A stretch of DNA of 64,000 nucleotides from Xanthobacter agilis (GCF_021730435.1 NZ_JABWGX010000007.1:62001-126000); one strand, 5' to 3'. Shown: positions 28,588-38,345, counted from the first letter of the stretch. The notes: generated by a model not told the origin, from the letters alone. Numbers and translations are program-made.

Positions 28588-28847
28588 TTTGCGCACTCCT
28601 TTCCCGTCCCGGCGGGCTTCGGACGCGGGCTTAGGCGGCGGTCAGGGCGAAATGAAGGTGTTGCAATCGCGTCTCGCTTCACTTTTGTTGCAATGCCCTC
28701 CCATTGGCGCCTCGGTTTGGCGCTTCCCTAAACCGTGGGGGCACTCTAGAGGCAAAGCAGCGCTCCGCAGTGACGGCGTCGCCGACACGTCGGCCGCGAC
28801 CGGCGGCGGCGGCCCATTTCCCCTTTTCGTCCGGACCGGGAGCAGTC

Positions 28848-30263
28848 ATGCGCGAGGATATCGATCCCGCCGACGCGGAACGCGTCGATCACCTGCCATC
28901 GGTGCGTGACGAGGCGGACAATATCGCCGAGGCGTTTCGCCTCTCGGTGGCCTCCGCCATCAACGAGCGGGATCTCGATCGGCTCCGGGCGCTCACCCGC
29001 AGCCTGCACGAAGCCGACATGGGCGACTTGCTGGAATCCCTCGACGGGGATGAGCGGCGGCGCCTGATCGAGCTGCTCGGCGACGACTTCGACTTTACCG
29101 CCTTGACCGAGCTCGACGAGACGGTGCGCGTGCAGATCCTGCACGGCCTGTCGCCCAGGACCGTGGCGCGCGGCATGCGCGGGCTCGATTCGGACGATGC
29201 CGTTTACATCCTGGAGGACCTGTCCGAGGAGGATGTCGCCGCCATCCTCGAGCACATGCCGGCGCCCGAGCGGGTGGCGTTGCTGCGCTCCCTCGACTAT
29301 CCCGAGGAAAGCGCCGGCCGGCGCATGCAGACCGAGTTCATCGCCGTGCCCCCGTTCTGGACGGTGGGCCGCACCATCGACTACATGCGCGAGACCGAGG
29401 GGCTGCCGGAGACCTTCTACGAGGTGTTCGTGGTGGACCCGGCCTATCGCCTGGTCGGGGCGGTGTCGCTCGACCGGCTGCTGCGCACCAAGCGGCAGGT
29501 GCTCATCACCCAGGTGAAGACGGCCCACGTCCAGGTGGTCAATGCCGCCGAGGATCAGGAGGAAGTGGCCCGCACGTTCGAGCACTACAATCTTGTCTCC
29601 GCCCCGGTGGTGGACGATGCGAACCGCCTCGTGGGCGTCATGACCATCGACGACGTGGTGGACGTGATCCAGGAGGAGGCGGACGAGGATCTGCGCGCCC
29701 TCGCCGGCGTGGGTTCGGACGAGGAACTGTCCGACACGGTGGCCTACACGGCGCGCAGCCGGCTGCCGTGGCTGGTGGTGAATTTGGGTACGGCCTTCGT
29801 CTCGGCCTCCATCATCTCGCTGTTCGAGGGGACCATCGAGAAAATGGTGGCGCTCGCCGTGCTGATGCCCATTGTCGCCTCCATGGGCGGCAATGCCGGT
29901 ACCCAGACCATGACGGTGGCGGTGCGCGCCCTCGCCACCAAGGACCTGTCCACGCACAATGCCCGGCGCATCGTCTCGCGCGAGCTTCTGGTCGGTCTTT
30001 TCAACGGGACCGCGCTTGCCTGCCTGCTCGGCGGGATCGCCGCGCTGTGGTTCGCCAACCTGCACCTGGGCTTTGTCATCTCGGCGGCGCTGGTGCTGAA
30101 CATGGCGGCGGCGGGCCTGTTCGGCATCCTCATTCCGCTGGGGATCTCGCGGCTGCGGCTCGATCCGGCGGTGGCGTCGGGCGTGTTCGTGACCATGGTC
30201 ACGGACTGCGTTGGGTTCATGGCGTTCCTGGGGCTCGCCACATGGTGGTTTGGCGGGCCGTAG
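28848..30263 (+). CDS. mgtE: Magnesium transporter MgtE
   Basis: A 471-residue Mg2+ channel. The N-terminal MgtE-N superhelical domain (about 40-140, with repeated EDLSEEDVAAILEHMP-like units), paired CBS domains (about 145-270) and five C-terminal TM helices are in the standard order. The pore signature is MPIVASMGGNAGTQT. GGGAG precedes ATG 28848; the frame is open 48 codons upstream but without homology-like sequence. MgtE gating is by cytoplasmic Mg2+ through the N and CBS domains. No Mg riboswitch is visible in the 260-bp leader. Confidence 0.96.
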   Translation: MREDIDPADAERVDHLPSVRDEADNIAEAFRLSVASAINERDLDRLRALTRSLHEADMGDLLESLDGDERRRLIELLGDDFDFTALTELDETVRVQILHGLSPRTVARGMRGLDSDDAVYILEDLSEEDVAAILEHMPAPERVALLRSLDYPEESAGRRMQTEFIAVPPFWTVGRTIDYMRETEGLPETFYEVFVVDPAYRLVGAVSLDRLLRTKRQVLITQVKTAHVQVVNAAEDQEEVARTFEHYNLVSAPVVDDANRLVGVMTIDDVVDVIQEEADEDLRALAGVGSDEELSDTVAYTARSRLPWLVVNLGTAFVSASIISLFEGTIEKMVALAVLMPIVASMGGNAGTQTMTVAVRALATKDLSTHNARRIVSRELLVGLFNGTALACLLGGIAALWFANLHLGFVISAALVLNMAAAGLFGILIPLGISRLRLDPAVASGVFVTMVTDCVGFMAFLGLATWWFGGP

Positions 30264-30391
30264 CAATTTTCCCGGCGCGACCTCTGGATCACTTGCGCAG
30301 CCCTTGGAACTGTCGAACATTCGCGTGGGGTGTGACGCGGCCGTGCTCATGCGTGGGCCGCGCGGACGATCGGGGTGACAGGGGGATAATC

Positions 30392-32605
30392 ATTCTACCG
30401 CGCGAGAATGCCGTTGCGCATCGATCCTTGATTCTTGGGGTGGTGACCCTCGTGGTGCTGTTCGTGGCATCGGCGGTGGCGTTGGGTTACGCCGTCATGA
30501 ACCATGACAAGATGGTGGCCGCGCGTGAAAGCGAGGCGGTGAGAAGCTCCATCCACGACCGGGCGGCCGCCATGAAGGATGCGATGGCGGCGGCGATGAC
30601 GGAGCGCGATGTGCTGGCGCACATTGCGCTGAAGGATTTCGAAAATCTCCATCGGCGCTTCGGCCAGCGTCTGCACGAGGCGGCCAGTCTCGAATACGTC
30701 TACATCCTCGATGCCGAGGGCAACATCGTCTACGCCTCCGAAAACGGCCAGCAGGGGCCCGGCGCGGCGGCCCGGGCGCTGGCCCCGGCGTTGCGGCGGC
30801 TGACCGAGGAATTGCGCGCCGCGCCGCCGAGTCGCGGACGTGAAGGGTTGTCCATCGGAGACGGCGAGGGGGTTCTGCTCAGCGCCTACGTTCTTCGTGC
30901 GCAAAGCGAGGCGGTGCCCCATCCTCAGCCGCTCATGGTGCTGGGGGCGGACGTCCTGGATGCGGAGTTGCTCGCGTCGCTGGCGCGATCGGCGGCGCTT
31001 GAAGGCGGCGCCATCACCGTGTCCGACGGGCCGGGCAGTCCGGGACGGAATGCCGTGTCGGCGACCAATCTGCTCGACGGCTCCCTGGTGCAGCTCACCT
31101 GGCGCAGCGACCGGCCGGCGGCTTCGCTGCTCCTGACCGCCACGCCCTTGCTGCTGGTGGTGGCGGTGGTGCTGTGCGCGATCTTCTTCGTGCTGATGCT
31201 GCGCGCCCGCCGCCTCGCCGCGGCGCTGTCGGAAAGCGAATCGCGCGCTCAGGAGTTGGTCAAATGCGATCAACTCACGGGCCTGTTCAGCCGGAACCAT
31301 TTTACCGTCCTGCTGGATCAGGCGCTGAGGGCGCCGATGGCGACGCCGTATCTGGCGGTGGTCTTCGTGGATCTGGATGGGTTCAAGGCCGTCAACGACA
31401 CCCACGGCCATGCGGTGGGAGATGCCTTGCTTCAGGTGGTTGGCCGGCGGCTGCGCGGGTGCTTGGGCGAGCGTGGAGCGGTGGCGCGGATCGGTGGCGA
31501 CGAGTTCGTGCTGTATGCGGGCTACACGACCGAGGCGGAGTTTGGCAGCCTCGTGGCGAGCCTTTACGGCGTGCTCAGCATTCCGGTCCAGGTGGAGGCT
31601 CTCGATCTGCGTGTGGATGCCTCCATGGGGGCCGCTCGGGCGCCACAGAACGGGTCGACCTCGGGTGAGCTGATGCGGCTCGCGGATATCGCGCTTTACC
31701 GGGCCAAGGCGGATGGTGGCGGCATCTTCCGGAATTTCGAGCCGGCGTTCGAGCAGGAGCAGCTGCGGATTCGCCGCACGGAGCAGGAACTGCTGAGGGC
31801 GCTGGAGCGCGGCGAACTGACGGTGCTCTATCAGCCTCAGGTCGACGTGGAGACCGAACGCATAGTCGGCTTCGAGGCGCTGGTACGCTGGGATCATCCC
31901 ACCCGCGGGCGTCTGCTGCCCGGGGTCTTCGTGCCCATCGCCGAACGCTCGCGCCTCATCACCCGCATTGATGCATTTGTTCTGCGACGGGCGTGCGCCG
32001 ATGCCAAGTTGCTCACCGGGGTGACGCTCTCGGTCAACCTGTCTCCCATTAATCTGCGCGCCGCCGGCATCGCGGATGACATCCTGGCCACGCTTCGGGA
32101 GACCGGCTTCGACCCCAACCGCCTGGAGCTGGAGATCACCGAGAGCGCGCTGATCGATCCGGGCGCGGCCATGCCCTTGAACCGCCTGCGTGAGAGCGGC
32201 ATCCGCCTCGCGCTCGATGACTTCGGCACCGGCCATGCCTCGCTGGTGCATGTGCGGCGCTACCCCATCACCAAGATCAAGGTGGACCGGTCCTTCATCA
32301 TGAACCTGGGCATCCAGCGGGATGCGGCCTCGATCGTGGAATATGTCGTGCGTCTGGGGCGGTCGCTGGGGGTGACGGTGACGGCTGAAGGTGTGGAGAC
32401 ACGAGAGCAACTGCGGTTCCTCCGGGCGTTCGGCGCGCACCATGCCCAGGGCTATCTGTTTTCTCCACCGCTGCCCCTGGAGGCGGCCGTGAAGCTGCTG
32501 GAGTGCCAGCGTTCCGGCGGCGCCGGCTCCGAAAGCGACACCGGCCCCGCTGCCAGCAGGCCCGCCGCCAGTGCCGACAGCGTTCCTGCGGCTTCGGTCG
32601 ATTGA
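30392..32605 (+). CDS. Membrane GGDEF-EAL cyclic-di-GMP turnover protein
   Basis: About 737 residues. TM1 is at about 12-35, a periplasmic sensor of about 210 residues follows, then TM2 at about 246-270. A GGDEF domain has an intact GGDEF motif (about 368-372) but no RxxD inhibitory site in front of it. A complete EAL domain follows: EAL at about 495-497, then NLSPIN, EITES, DDFGTGH, KVDRSF and AEGVET. Both synthase and phosphodiesterase activities are possible. The start is unclear: the only good ribosome site (AGGGGG, 30380-30385) precedes ATT 30392 in frame. TTG 30428 or GTG 30440 are alternatives with poor sites, and the first in-frame ATG would remove TM1. It lies 128 bp after mgtE. Confidence 0.88.
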   Translation: MLPRENAVAHRSLILGVVTLVVLFVASAVALGYAVMNHDKMVAARESEAVRSSIHDRAAAMKDAMAAAMTERDVLAHIALKDFENLHRRFGQRLHEAASLEYVYILDAEGNIVYASENGQQGPGAAARALAPALRRLTEELRAAPPSRGREGLSIGDGEGVLLSAYVLRAQSEAVPHPQPLMVLGADVLDAELLASLARSAALEGGAITVSDGPGSPGRNAVSATNLLDGSLVQLTWRSDRPAASLLLTATPLLLVVAVVLCAIFFVLMLRARRLAAALSESESRAQELVKCDQLTGLFSRNHFTVLLDQALRAPMATPYLAVVFVDLDGFKAVNDTHGHAVGDALLQVVGRRLRGCLGERGAVARIGGDEFVLYAGYTTEAEFGSLVASLYGVLSIPVQVEALDLRVDASMGAARAPQNGSTSGELMRLADIALYRAKADGGGIFRNFEPAFEQEQLRIRRTEQELLRALERGELTVLYQPQVDVETERIVGFEALVRWDHPTRGRLLPGVFVPIAERSRLITRIDAFVLRRACADAKLLTGVTLSVNLSPINLRAAGIADDILATLRETGFDPNRLELEITESALIDPGAAMPLNRLRESGIRLALDDFGTGHASLVHVRRYPITKIKVDRSFIMNLGIQRDAASIVEYVVRLGRSLGVTVTAEGVETREQLRFLRAFGAHHAQGYLFSPPLPLEAAVKLLECQRSGGAGSESDTGPAASRPAASADSVPAASVD

Positions 32606-32845
32606 GAAGGGCTCAAGAATTTCTTTTAAAGAAAACTTTTTTCTGTATAAAGTCTGCATCTCGCCTCTGGGCCGGTTTCCGGTGGTTTTGTCTTGCGTCC
32701 GCGCGGCGGGTGGCCAAGAAGGCGGGTGAAGCGTGCGCACAATCGAGCCTGCCGCGATGGCTTGCGGCCGGCGCGGGGGTGCTCATCGCCATGAGCCGCA
32801 GCCTCAGTTCGCCCTGGCCGGCGTCAAACGACGGGACCGTCTTCC

Positions 32846-33718
32846 GTGATCGAAACCAAGCCCATTGATGGAAAAGCCTTCGCCGCCAACCTGCGCGCCC
32901 GGATCGCCGAACAGGTTGCAGACCTCGTCCGCACGCGCGGCGTCACGCCGGGCCTTGCGGTGGTCCTGGTGGGGGAGGACCCGGCCAGCCAGGTCTATGT
33001 GCGCAACAAGGCGGCCCAGACTCTGGAAGCCGGCATGGCCTCGTTCGAGCACAAGCTGCCCGCCGACACCGCCGAGGCGGATCTGCTCGCGCTGGTGGCC
33101 AGGCTGAACGCCGATCCCGCCGTCAACGGCATCCTGGTCCAGCTTCCCCTGCCGGGCCACATCGATTCCACCAAGGTGCTGGCGGCGATCGAGCCGGCCA
33201 AGGACGTGGACGGCTTCCATGTGGTCAATGCCGGCCGCCTCGCCGTGGGTCTCGACGCGCTGGTGCCGTGCACGCCGCTGGGCTGCGTGATGCTCCTGAA
33301 GCATCACCTCGGCAATCTCTCCGGCCTCAAGGCGGTGGTGGTGGGGCGCTCCAACATCGTCGGCAAGCCGGCCGCCCAACTCCTGCTGAAAGAAGATTGC
33401 ACCGTCACCATCGCCCATTCGCGCACCCGTGACTTGCCCGGCGAGTGCCGTCAGGCGGATATTCTGGTGGCGGCGGTGGGTCGTCCGGAGATGGTGCGCG
33501 GGGATTGGATCAAGCCCGGCGCGACAGTGATCGACGTGGGCATCAACCGGGTCCCGAAGGAAGACGGCAAGACCCGCCTCGTGGGCGACGTGGCCTATGG
33601 GGAGGCGCAGGGTATCGCCGGGCTCATCACTCCGGTGCCGGGCGGCGTCGGCCCCATGACCATCGCCTGCCTGCTCCAGAACACGCTGACTGCCACGCGT
33701 CGCCAGAACGGGTTGTGA
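32846..33718 (+). CDS. folD: Bifunctional methylenetetrahydrofolate dehydrogenase / methenyl-THF cyclohydrolase
   Basis: A 290-residue NADP-dependent enzyme interconverting 5,10-methylene-, methenyl- and 10-formyl-tetrahydrofolate. Family signatures are present: [14 protein letters not shown] with the catalytic Lys, [20 protein letters not shown], and the dinucleotide-binding [12 protein letters not shown], closing with [10 protein letters not shown]. It starts with GTG at 32846. It leads a small plus-strand group with the pterin dehydratase-like gene (51-bp gap) and faces the cofactor cluster of 35.6-39.6 kb, in keeping with one-carbon metabolism. Confidence 0.97.
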   Translation: MIETKPIDGKAFAANLRARIAEQVADLVRTRGVTPGLAVVLVGEDPASQVYVRNKAAQTLEAGMASFEHKLPADTAEADLLALVARLNADPAVNGILVQLPLPGHIDSTKVLAAIEPAKDVDGFHVVNAGRLAVGLDALVPCTPLGCVMLLKHHLGNLSGLKAVVVGRSNIVGKPAAQLLLKEDCTVTIAHSRTRDLPGECRQADILVAAVGRPEMVRGDWIKPGATVIDVGINRVPKEDGKTRLVGDVAYGEAQGIAGLITPVPGGVGPMTIACLLQNTLTATRRQNGL

Positions 33719-33769
33719 GCGGGGCGGGAGCGATCTCGCTCCAAGGGCGCCTAGACCGGAGCTTGCACC

Positions 33770-34150
33770 ATGACCATCGATCGGAAACAGACCTTCACGC
33801 CGCTGGAGATCGAGGAGCGGCTGAAGGCGGATCTGCCCCACTGGCGCTATGAGGACGGTTGGATCCGCAGGACCTACCGTACCAACAGCTGGAAGGGCAC
33901 GCTGATGGTCATCAACACGGTGGGCCACCTCGCCGAGGCGGCGTGGCACCACCCGGACCTCACAGCCTCCTATGCCTGGGTGGAGGTGCGGCTGATGTCC
34001 CATGACGCAAAGGGCATCACCGTGCGCGACTTCGCCCTCGCGCAGAAGATCGAGGAGGTGGTGCAGTGGCAACCCGGCGCCGGCACCGACGCGCCGCTGG
34101 AGGGCACGCCGGCCGGCGACCTGCGTTTCGCCTACATCAAGTACGATTGA
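33770..34150 (+). CDS. 4a-hydroxytetrahydrobiopterin dehydratase-like protein (PCD/DCoH)
   Basis: A 126-residue pterin-4a-carbinolamine dehydratase family protein. The core GHLAEAAWHHPDLTASYAWVEVRL contains the His-His-Pro and Trp of the pterin site, followed by GITVRDFALAQKIEEV. It is longer than classical PhhB (about 100 residues) through a C-terminal extension. No phenylalanine hydroxylase gene is nearby. Its place just after folD and close to the methanofuran/tetrahydromethanopterin genes suggests a role in C1-pterin metabolism instead. That role is inference. Confidence 0.85.
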   Translation: MTIDRKQTFTPLEIEERLKADLPHWRYEDGWIRRTYRTNSWKGTLMVINTVGHLAEAAWHHPDLTASYAWVEVRLMSHDAKGITVRDFALAQKIEEVVQWQPGAGTDAPLEGTPAGDLRFAYIKYD

Positions 34151-34415
34151 GGCCCATGCGCCTGCGGGGCCAGCGCCGTGCCGGCCCCGCGTCGTGCCGG
34201 GCGCGGCGGCTTGGCCCCTCGCGGGGGTGCGCTCCGGCCAAGGCAAGACCGGCTGGCCGGGGCGTGCGGAGGCCGGTGCCGGTGTGACGAGCGTTGTTCG
34301 CACCCGCGTCATGGCCCCGCGGCCCGACGCGTGTCGGATTCAGCTTTTCGCGCGGTGCTGGACTGAGGCGGGCGGGCCGCCCTAAGAAGGCGGCAACGAA
34401 CCGGAAACTGCCGTC

Positions 34416-35489
34416 ATGACCTCGCTGCTTCATCGTCTCGGCTTGGCGATCCCCCTCATTCAGGCGCCGATGGCGGGAACCTCCACCCCGGCGCTTGCCG
34501 CGGCGGTGGCCTCGGCCGGGGGGCTCGGCTCCATCGCCCTTGGCGCCGCCGATGCCGAAGGCGGACGCGCGATGATTGCCGCGACTCGCGCGCTGACGGA
34601 GAAGTCCTTCAACGTCAACGTGTTCTGCCATGCCCCGGCGGTGCGTGACGCGGGCTGCGAGGCGGCGTGGCTCAAGGCTCTTGAACCCGCATTCCAGCGT
34701 TTCGGGGCGGCGCCCCCACCGGCAATCCACGAAATCTACAAGAGCTTCCGTGCGGACGACGCCATGGTCGAGATGCTGGTGGCGGAGCGGCCGGCCGTGG
34801 TGAGCTTTCACTTCGGCCTGCCGGACGCGGAGGTGATCGGCCGGCTGAAGGCGGCGGGCACCGTGCTCCTGGCCACCGCAACCAGCCTCGCCGAGGGGCG
34901 CCACGTGGCGCGGGCGGGCCTGGATGCGGTGGTGGCCCAGGGCTATGAGGCCGGCGGCCATCGTGGCCAGTTCGATCCGCAGGCGCCCGACGACCGGCTG
35001 TCCACCCTGGCGCTGGTCCAGCTTCTGGCGCGGGAGCTGCCCATTCCCGTGATCGCGGCCGGGGGCATCATGACCGGCGGCGGCATCGCGGCGGCGCTGG
35101 CGGCGGGGGCAAGCGCCGCGCAGCTCGGCACCGCGTTCATTGCCTGCCCGGAGAGCGCGGCGGACGGGGCGCACCGCGCCGCGTTGTTCAGCGATGCGGC
35201 GCTCCACACGGTGATGACCGATGCCATTTCGGGCCGTCCGGCGCGCTGCCTCGCCAATGGCTTCACCGCGCTCGCCGCCACCCTCGACACGCCGCGCGCC
35301 GCCTATCCGGTGGCCTATGATGCCGGCAAGGCCCTCAATGGGGCGGCGAAGGCGGCCGGCGACGGGACGTTCGGCGCGCAGTGGGCGGGGCAGGGCGCGC
35401 CGCTGGCCCGTGCCCTGCCAGCGGCGGAATTGTGCGACCTCCTGATGCGCGAATACGCCTCGGTGCGGGCGGCGCTGGCGGTGCGGTGA
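34416..35489 (+). CDS. Nitronate monooxygenase family FMN enzyme (2-nitropropane dioxygenase-like)
   Basis: A 357-residue TIM-barrel flavoprotein. Family segments are seen: IPLIQAPMAG at the N-terminus, VVAQGYEAGGHRG (FMN phosphate site), IPVIAAGGIMTGGGIAAALAAGASAAQLGTAF. It oxidises alkyl nitronates to carbonyl compounds and nitrite, or acts as an NADH:quinone reductase-like member; the subclass is not certain. The start at 34416 ends a 265-bp spacer after the pterin dehydratase gene. It is convergent with mfnB. Confidence 0.88.
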   Translation: MTSLLHRLGLAIPLIQAPMAGTSTPALAAAVASAGGLGSIALGAADAEGGRAMIAATRALTEKSFNVNVFCHAPAVRDAGCEAAWLKALEPAFQRFGAAPPPAIHEIYKSFRADDAMVEMLVAERPAVVSFHFGLPDAEVIGRLKAAGTVLLATATSLAEGRHVARAGLDAVVAQGYEAGGHRGQFDPQAPDDRLSTLALVQLLARELPIPVIAAGGIMTGGGIAAALAAGASAAQLGTAFIACPESAADGAHRAALFSDAALHTVMTDAISGRPARCLANGFTALAATLDTPRAAYPVAYDAGKALNGAAKAAGDGTFGAQWAGQGAPLARALPAAELCDLLMREYASVRAALAVR

Positions 35490-35496
35490 CGCGATA

Positions 35497-35529
35497 TCTC
35501 CGTGCCGGAGACGCGCATCGTGTTTTTTT
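35497..35529 (+). terminator. Possible terminator after the nitronate monooxygenase gene
   Basis: Short inverted repeat TCTCCG/CGGAGA with a 3-base loop (35497-35511), eight bases beyond the stop, then a run of seven T at 35523-35529. The T-run is 11 bases from the stem, so the terminator is weak or coincidental. The rest of the gap to 35630 shows nothing else. Confidence 0.3.
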
Positions 35530-35629
35530 CGTTTCCAGCCCGCTTCGGGCGACAGCCCGCCCACCAGCGGATTCGCCCCGGCTGTCGGAGCCGGCCGCGA
35601 TCCGAAGGGGGAGGAGCTTCACCGCGCCC

Positions 35630-36349
35630 TCAGACGGCCACCACATGCGCCCCGCGCACGGCGCGGGCCACCGCCGCCAGCCGCTGGGGATCGAGCGCGC
35701 CGGTGCGGCCTTCGGCGCACAGGGCGCCGCGAAAGCCGAGATAGTCCGGCCCCACGGCCGCCAGGGGTGCCACGTCCGCCAGCTTCAGCGCGCCGGCGAG
35801 GCCGGTCATGAGGCCATGCGCGCGGGCGATGTCCACGAAGCGGGCGAGGGCGGCCGCGTCGAGGTGGTGGCGCAGGCCGCCGGCGGTCTTGTCCGCCGTG
35901 TCCAGCATCACGCCCGCGAATCCCGCCGCTGCAAACGCCGGCACGAGACTGGTATCGGGGGCTTGATCGGCGAACAGCACGGCGATGAGCCGCGCATCGC
36001 GCGCGATCGGGGCAAGGGCGAATAGGCAGGGCGCCAGCGCCGCTTCCGCCCCCTGTGCCGGCAGGGCGAAGCCGATCTTCACCAGCGGCACGCCGGTTGC
36101 GGCGGTACGGGTCGCGGCCTGCGCCAAGGTCGCGGCGTCGAGGGGATGATCGCCCACGGTGGCGCTGAGGTTGGAACCGTTGCCGTGCTCACGCCAGCGC
36201 GCCAGCGCCAGCTCGATCATGGCGATCGGCCAAGCGCCGAGCGCCCCTTCCGCCGGATTCTTCAGGTCCACGATGTCCACGCCGAAGGCGAGGGCCGTCT
36301 CCATTTCCTCGAGGTTCGCCACGGAGGCGAGAAAACCCGGCGTGCTCAT
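35630..36349 (-). CDS. mfnB: (5-formylfuran-3-yl)methyl phosphate synthase, methanofuran biosynthesis
   Basis: A 239-residue DUF556/MfnB family aldolase-like TIM barrel that makes the furan precursor of methanofuran from two glyceraldehyde-3-phosphates. The active-site lysines are visible: Lys30 in DIVDLKNP, Lys91 in PLVKIGF and Lys154 in MLDTADKTAG. In methylotrophic bacteria this gene (an orf of the tetrahydromethanopterin cluster) supports the formaldehyde-oxidising C1 pathway. ATG 36349 overlaps the DUF447 stop by 4 bp. It is the last gene of the five-gene operon. Confidence 0.92.
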   Translation of the reverse strand: MSTPGFLASVANLEEMETALAFGVDIVDLKNPAEGALGAWPIAMIELALARWREHGNGSNLSATVGDHPLDAATLAQAATRTAATGVPLVKIGFALPAQGAEAALAPCLFALAPIARDARLIAVLFADQAPDTSLVPAFAAAGFAGVMLDTADKTAGGLRHHLDAAALARFVDIARAHGLMTGLAGALKLADVAPLAAVGPDYLGFRGALCAEGRTGALDPQRLAAVARAVRGAHVVAV

Positions 36350-36906
36350 GAGGCCTCCCGCGTGAGGTGGGTAGCCACGGCGTCGGTCAGCCAGCCCCAG
36401 GCTTCGCGCTCAAGGGGGCCGGCGGTCTTCTCGACGGCGATGGAAAGGTGCGCCATCTCGCGTTCCACCTGATCGCGCGGCAGCATGTGGAGGCGCGACA
36501 CCAGAACGGCGGCTTCCACCACGGCGGCGGTGGCGCGGTTGAGGCCATGGAACAGGCGGTGGCTCTCCTCTTTCACCACCCGGCAGAAGACGCGCGGGCG
36601 CGCGGGGTCATCCTCCACCCGGTCCACGACGAATTCGGCATGGGCCAGCGTCTCGGCCAGCCGAACGGTCGCCCCCGCGGGGACGGTGGGCCAGTCGCGA
36701 CGGCGGCCGGTGACGCAGCCGGCGAACAGGCGGGCGTCGTCGGTATAATTGATGGCGCCTCGGCCGGTCGCCACGAGATTGTCGAGGGTGCGCGAGGGGC
36801 GGAACGGCAGGAGCAGGTAGCCGCTCTCCAGGACGGTTGCTCCCATGGGCGCCACGTGGGGCTCACCGGTGGGCGAGGCCGTGGTGACGATGGTCTCCCT
36901 AATCAC
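36346..36906 (-). CDS. DUF447 family protein of the C1-cofactor cluster
   Basis: A 186-residue protein of the DUF447 family, found in methanogens and in methylotrophs next to tetrahydromethanopterin genes. The N-terminal half (IVTTASPTGEPHVAPMG, then NLVATGRGAINYTDD) resembles a flavin-reductase/FMN-binding split barrel, and the C-terminal half is helical (GLNRATAAVVEAAVLVSRLHML). The precise reaction is not known; a redox step in cofactor synthesis is possible. It overlaps the upstream gene by 8 bp and mfnB by 4 bp. Confidence 0.85.
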   Translation of the reverse strand: MIRETIVTTASPTGEPHVAPMGATVLESGYLLLPFRPSRTLDNLVATGRGAINYTDDARLFAGCVTGRRRDWPTVPAGATVRLAETLAHAEFVVDRVEDDPARPRVFCRVVKEESHRLFHGLNRATAAVVEAAVLVSRLHMLPRDQVEREMAHLSIAVEKTAGPLEREAWGWLTDAVATHLTREAS

Positions 36907-38329
36907 TTTGTGCGCCTTTCTGTGCGGCTTGCTTCTTATCGGAGAGCGTCGATCCGGCCTCCTTGAAAGTCAACTTGTGGGCCTCGTCCACCTGGCCGCC
37001 GGTCGATCCCGCGACGCCCCAGCGCAGGGGCTCGTCCTGGGCGTAGCGTTTGCCGAGCTGGAACGCGATTTCCGCCCGCGCGGTCTCCACCCCCAGGTAA
37101 AAAGCATGGGCGCCGTCCGCTTCCACTTTCAGATGAGGAAACAGCGCGAACGGCTCCGCCGCCACATGATGGCCGTCGCGATTGTAGACGTGGATGCCGT
37201 CTTGCGTCACTTCGATGCGGTAGGCGCGGTCGGTCACCTCGCCGGCGAGCCGCGCCACTTCCTGCGGCGTGGTGGTGAACGGCTTGCGGTCGCGCAGGGC
37301 CATCAGCCCGCCGCCGAAGCCCTGGGGCAGGGAACGCGCTTCGCGGGCGGCGTAGAATTCGCGCCGTGCCCGGTCGAACTCGCGCACCGCGGTGCGGCAA
37401 TGGGGGCTCACCTGCACCGCCAGCACCGCGTTCAGGTGCAATTCCGAGATGACGCCCATGAGGATGGCGTTGATGCCGGTGGTGTCGGCGTCCGTCAGCT
37501 CGGTGACGTTGCCGATGCCCATGAGAATGGGAATGTCCGGCTTCAGCCGCCGGAGTTCGGCATAGCGCACCAGGGACGAGGTGAAGCCGAAATGGATGGG
37601 GTCGAGGATGGGGTCGGCCAGAAAGGCCTGTCCCCGCGCCTCGCAGGTCTCGATGGCGCGCAGCAGCGAGGGCAGGTCACCCTGTTTGGCCGGCACCAGC
37701 ACCGGCACCGCCGGGCCTTCCTTGGCGATATCGAGCGTGGTCTCGTTGAGGCTGAGCAGAAAATCCGCCCCGGCGCGGGTGGCGCGGGCCAGCTCCCTCG
37801 TGTCGAACGAATCGACACTCACCGGGAACCCCTCGGCCTTCAGCGCGGCGATGGCCTCCTCCAGCTGTGGAAAGGGCTCGTCCGGCAGCGCGCCAAGGTC
37901 GATCACGTCGGCGCCCTCGGCGGTGAGCTGCCGGGCGCGCGCCACGAGGCCCTCCACCGAAAGACGGGTGGCGTCCACGATCTCCGCGAACAGCAGCACC
38001 TCTTGCCGGGAAAGGTCGGCCTGGCCCTTGCCCTTCCCGAAATAGTCGGGAATGTCCGCCGCCTCCTCGGGCCCGCGCGCGAACGGGATGCCGAAATGGG
38101 CGGCCAGCCGGTCAAGATCGCCCCGGAACCGGCCGGGCATTACCACGCGGTCGATGCCTTCGGGCAGCTTCAGCCGCCGTTCCACGATTTCGGCGGTCAT
38201 CAGCGCGGCCACCTTGACGCCGATGTTGATGACCACCGGATGCAAGGCCTCGTCCGCGATCGCCTCCGCGATGCGGGCGATGCGCGGCTCGGCCAGCGAT
38301 CCGGTGATGAGCGCGACCCGCTCGGCCAT
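36899..38329 (-). CDS. Dihydropteroate synthase-like protein of the methanopterin cluster
   Basis: A 476-residue protein with an N-terminal DUF6513-type domain (MAERVALITGSLAEPRIARI) and a central pterin-binding TIM barrel (GADVIDLGALPDEPFPQLEEAI; FPVSVDSFDTRE) like dihydropteroate synthase. It corresponds to the DHPS-like gene of methylotroph tetrahydromethanopterin clusters, where it is needed for C1 oxidation and probably joins the pterin to its arylamine. The start is taken at ATG 38329; GTG 38344, right behind the upstream stop, is an alternative. It overlaps the DUF447 gene by 8 bp. Confidence 0.88.
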   Translation of the reverse strand: MAERVALITGSLAEPRIARIAEAIADEALHPVVINIGVKVAALMTAEIVERRLKLPEGIDRVVMPGRFRGDLDRLAAHFGIPFARGPEEAADIPDYFGKGKGQADLSRQEVLLFAEIVDATRLSVEGLVARARQLTAEGADVIDLGALPDEPFPQLEEAIAALKAEGFPVSVDSFDTRELARATRAGADFLLSLNETTLDIAKEGPAVPVLVPAKQGDLPSLLRAIETCEARGQAFLADPILDPIHFGFTSSLVRYAELRRLKPDIPILMGIGNVTELTDADTTGINAILMGVISELHLNAVLAVQVSPHCRTAVREFDRARREFYAAREARSLPQGFGGGLMALRDRKPFTTTPQEVARLAGEVTDRAYRIEVTQDGIHVYNRDGHHVAAEPFALFPHLKVEADGAHAFYLGVETARAEIAFQLGKRYAQDEPLRWGVAGSTGGQVDEAHKLTFKEAGSTLSDKKQAAQKGAQSD

Positions 38330-38345
38330 CGGTTCGCCCACCACG

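Noticed and set aside
29768-30391. Upstream extension of the GGDEF-EAL frame into mgtE
   Set aside because: It overlaps the conserved C-terminus of MgtE in another phase and has no protein-like sequence.
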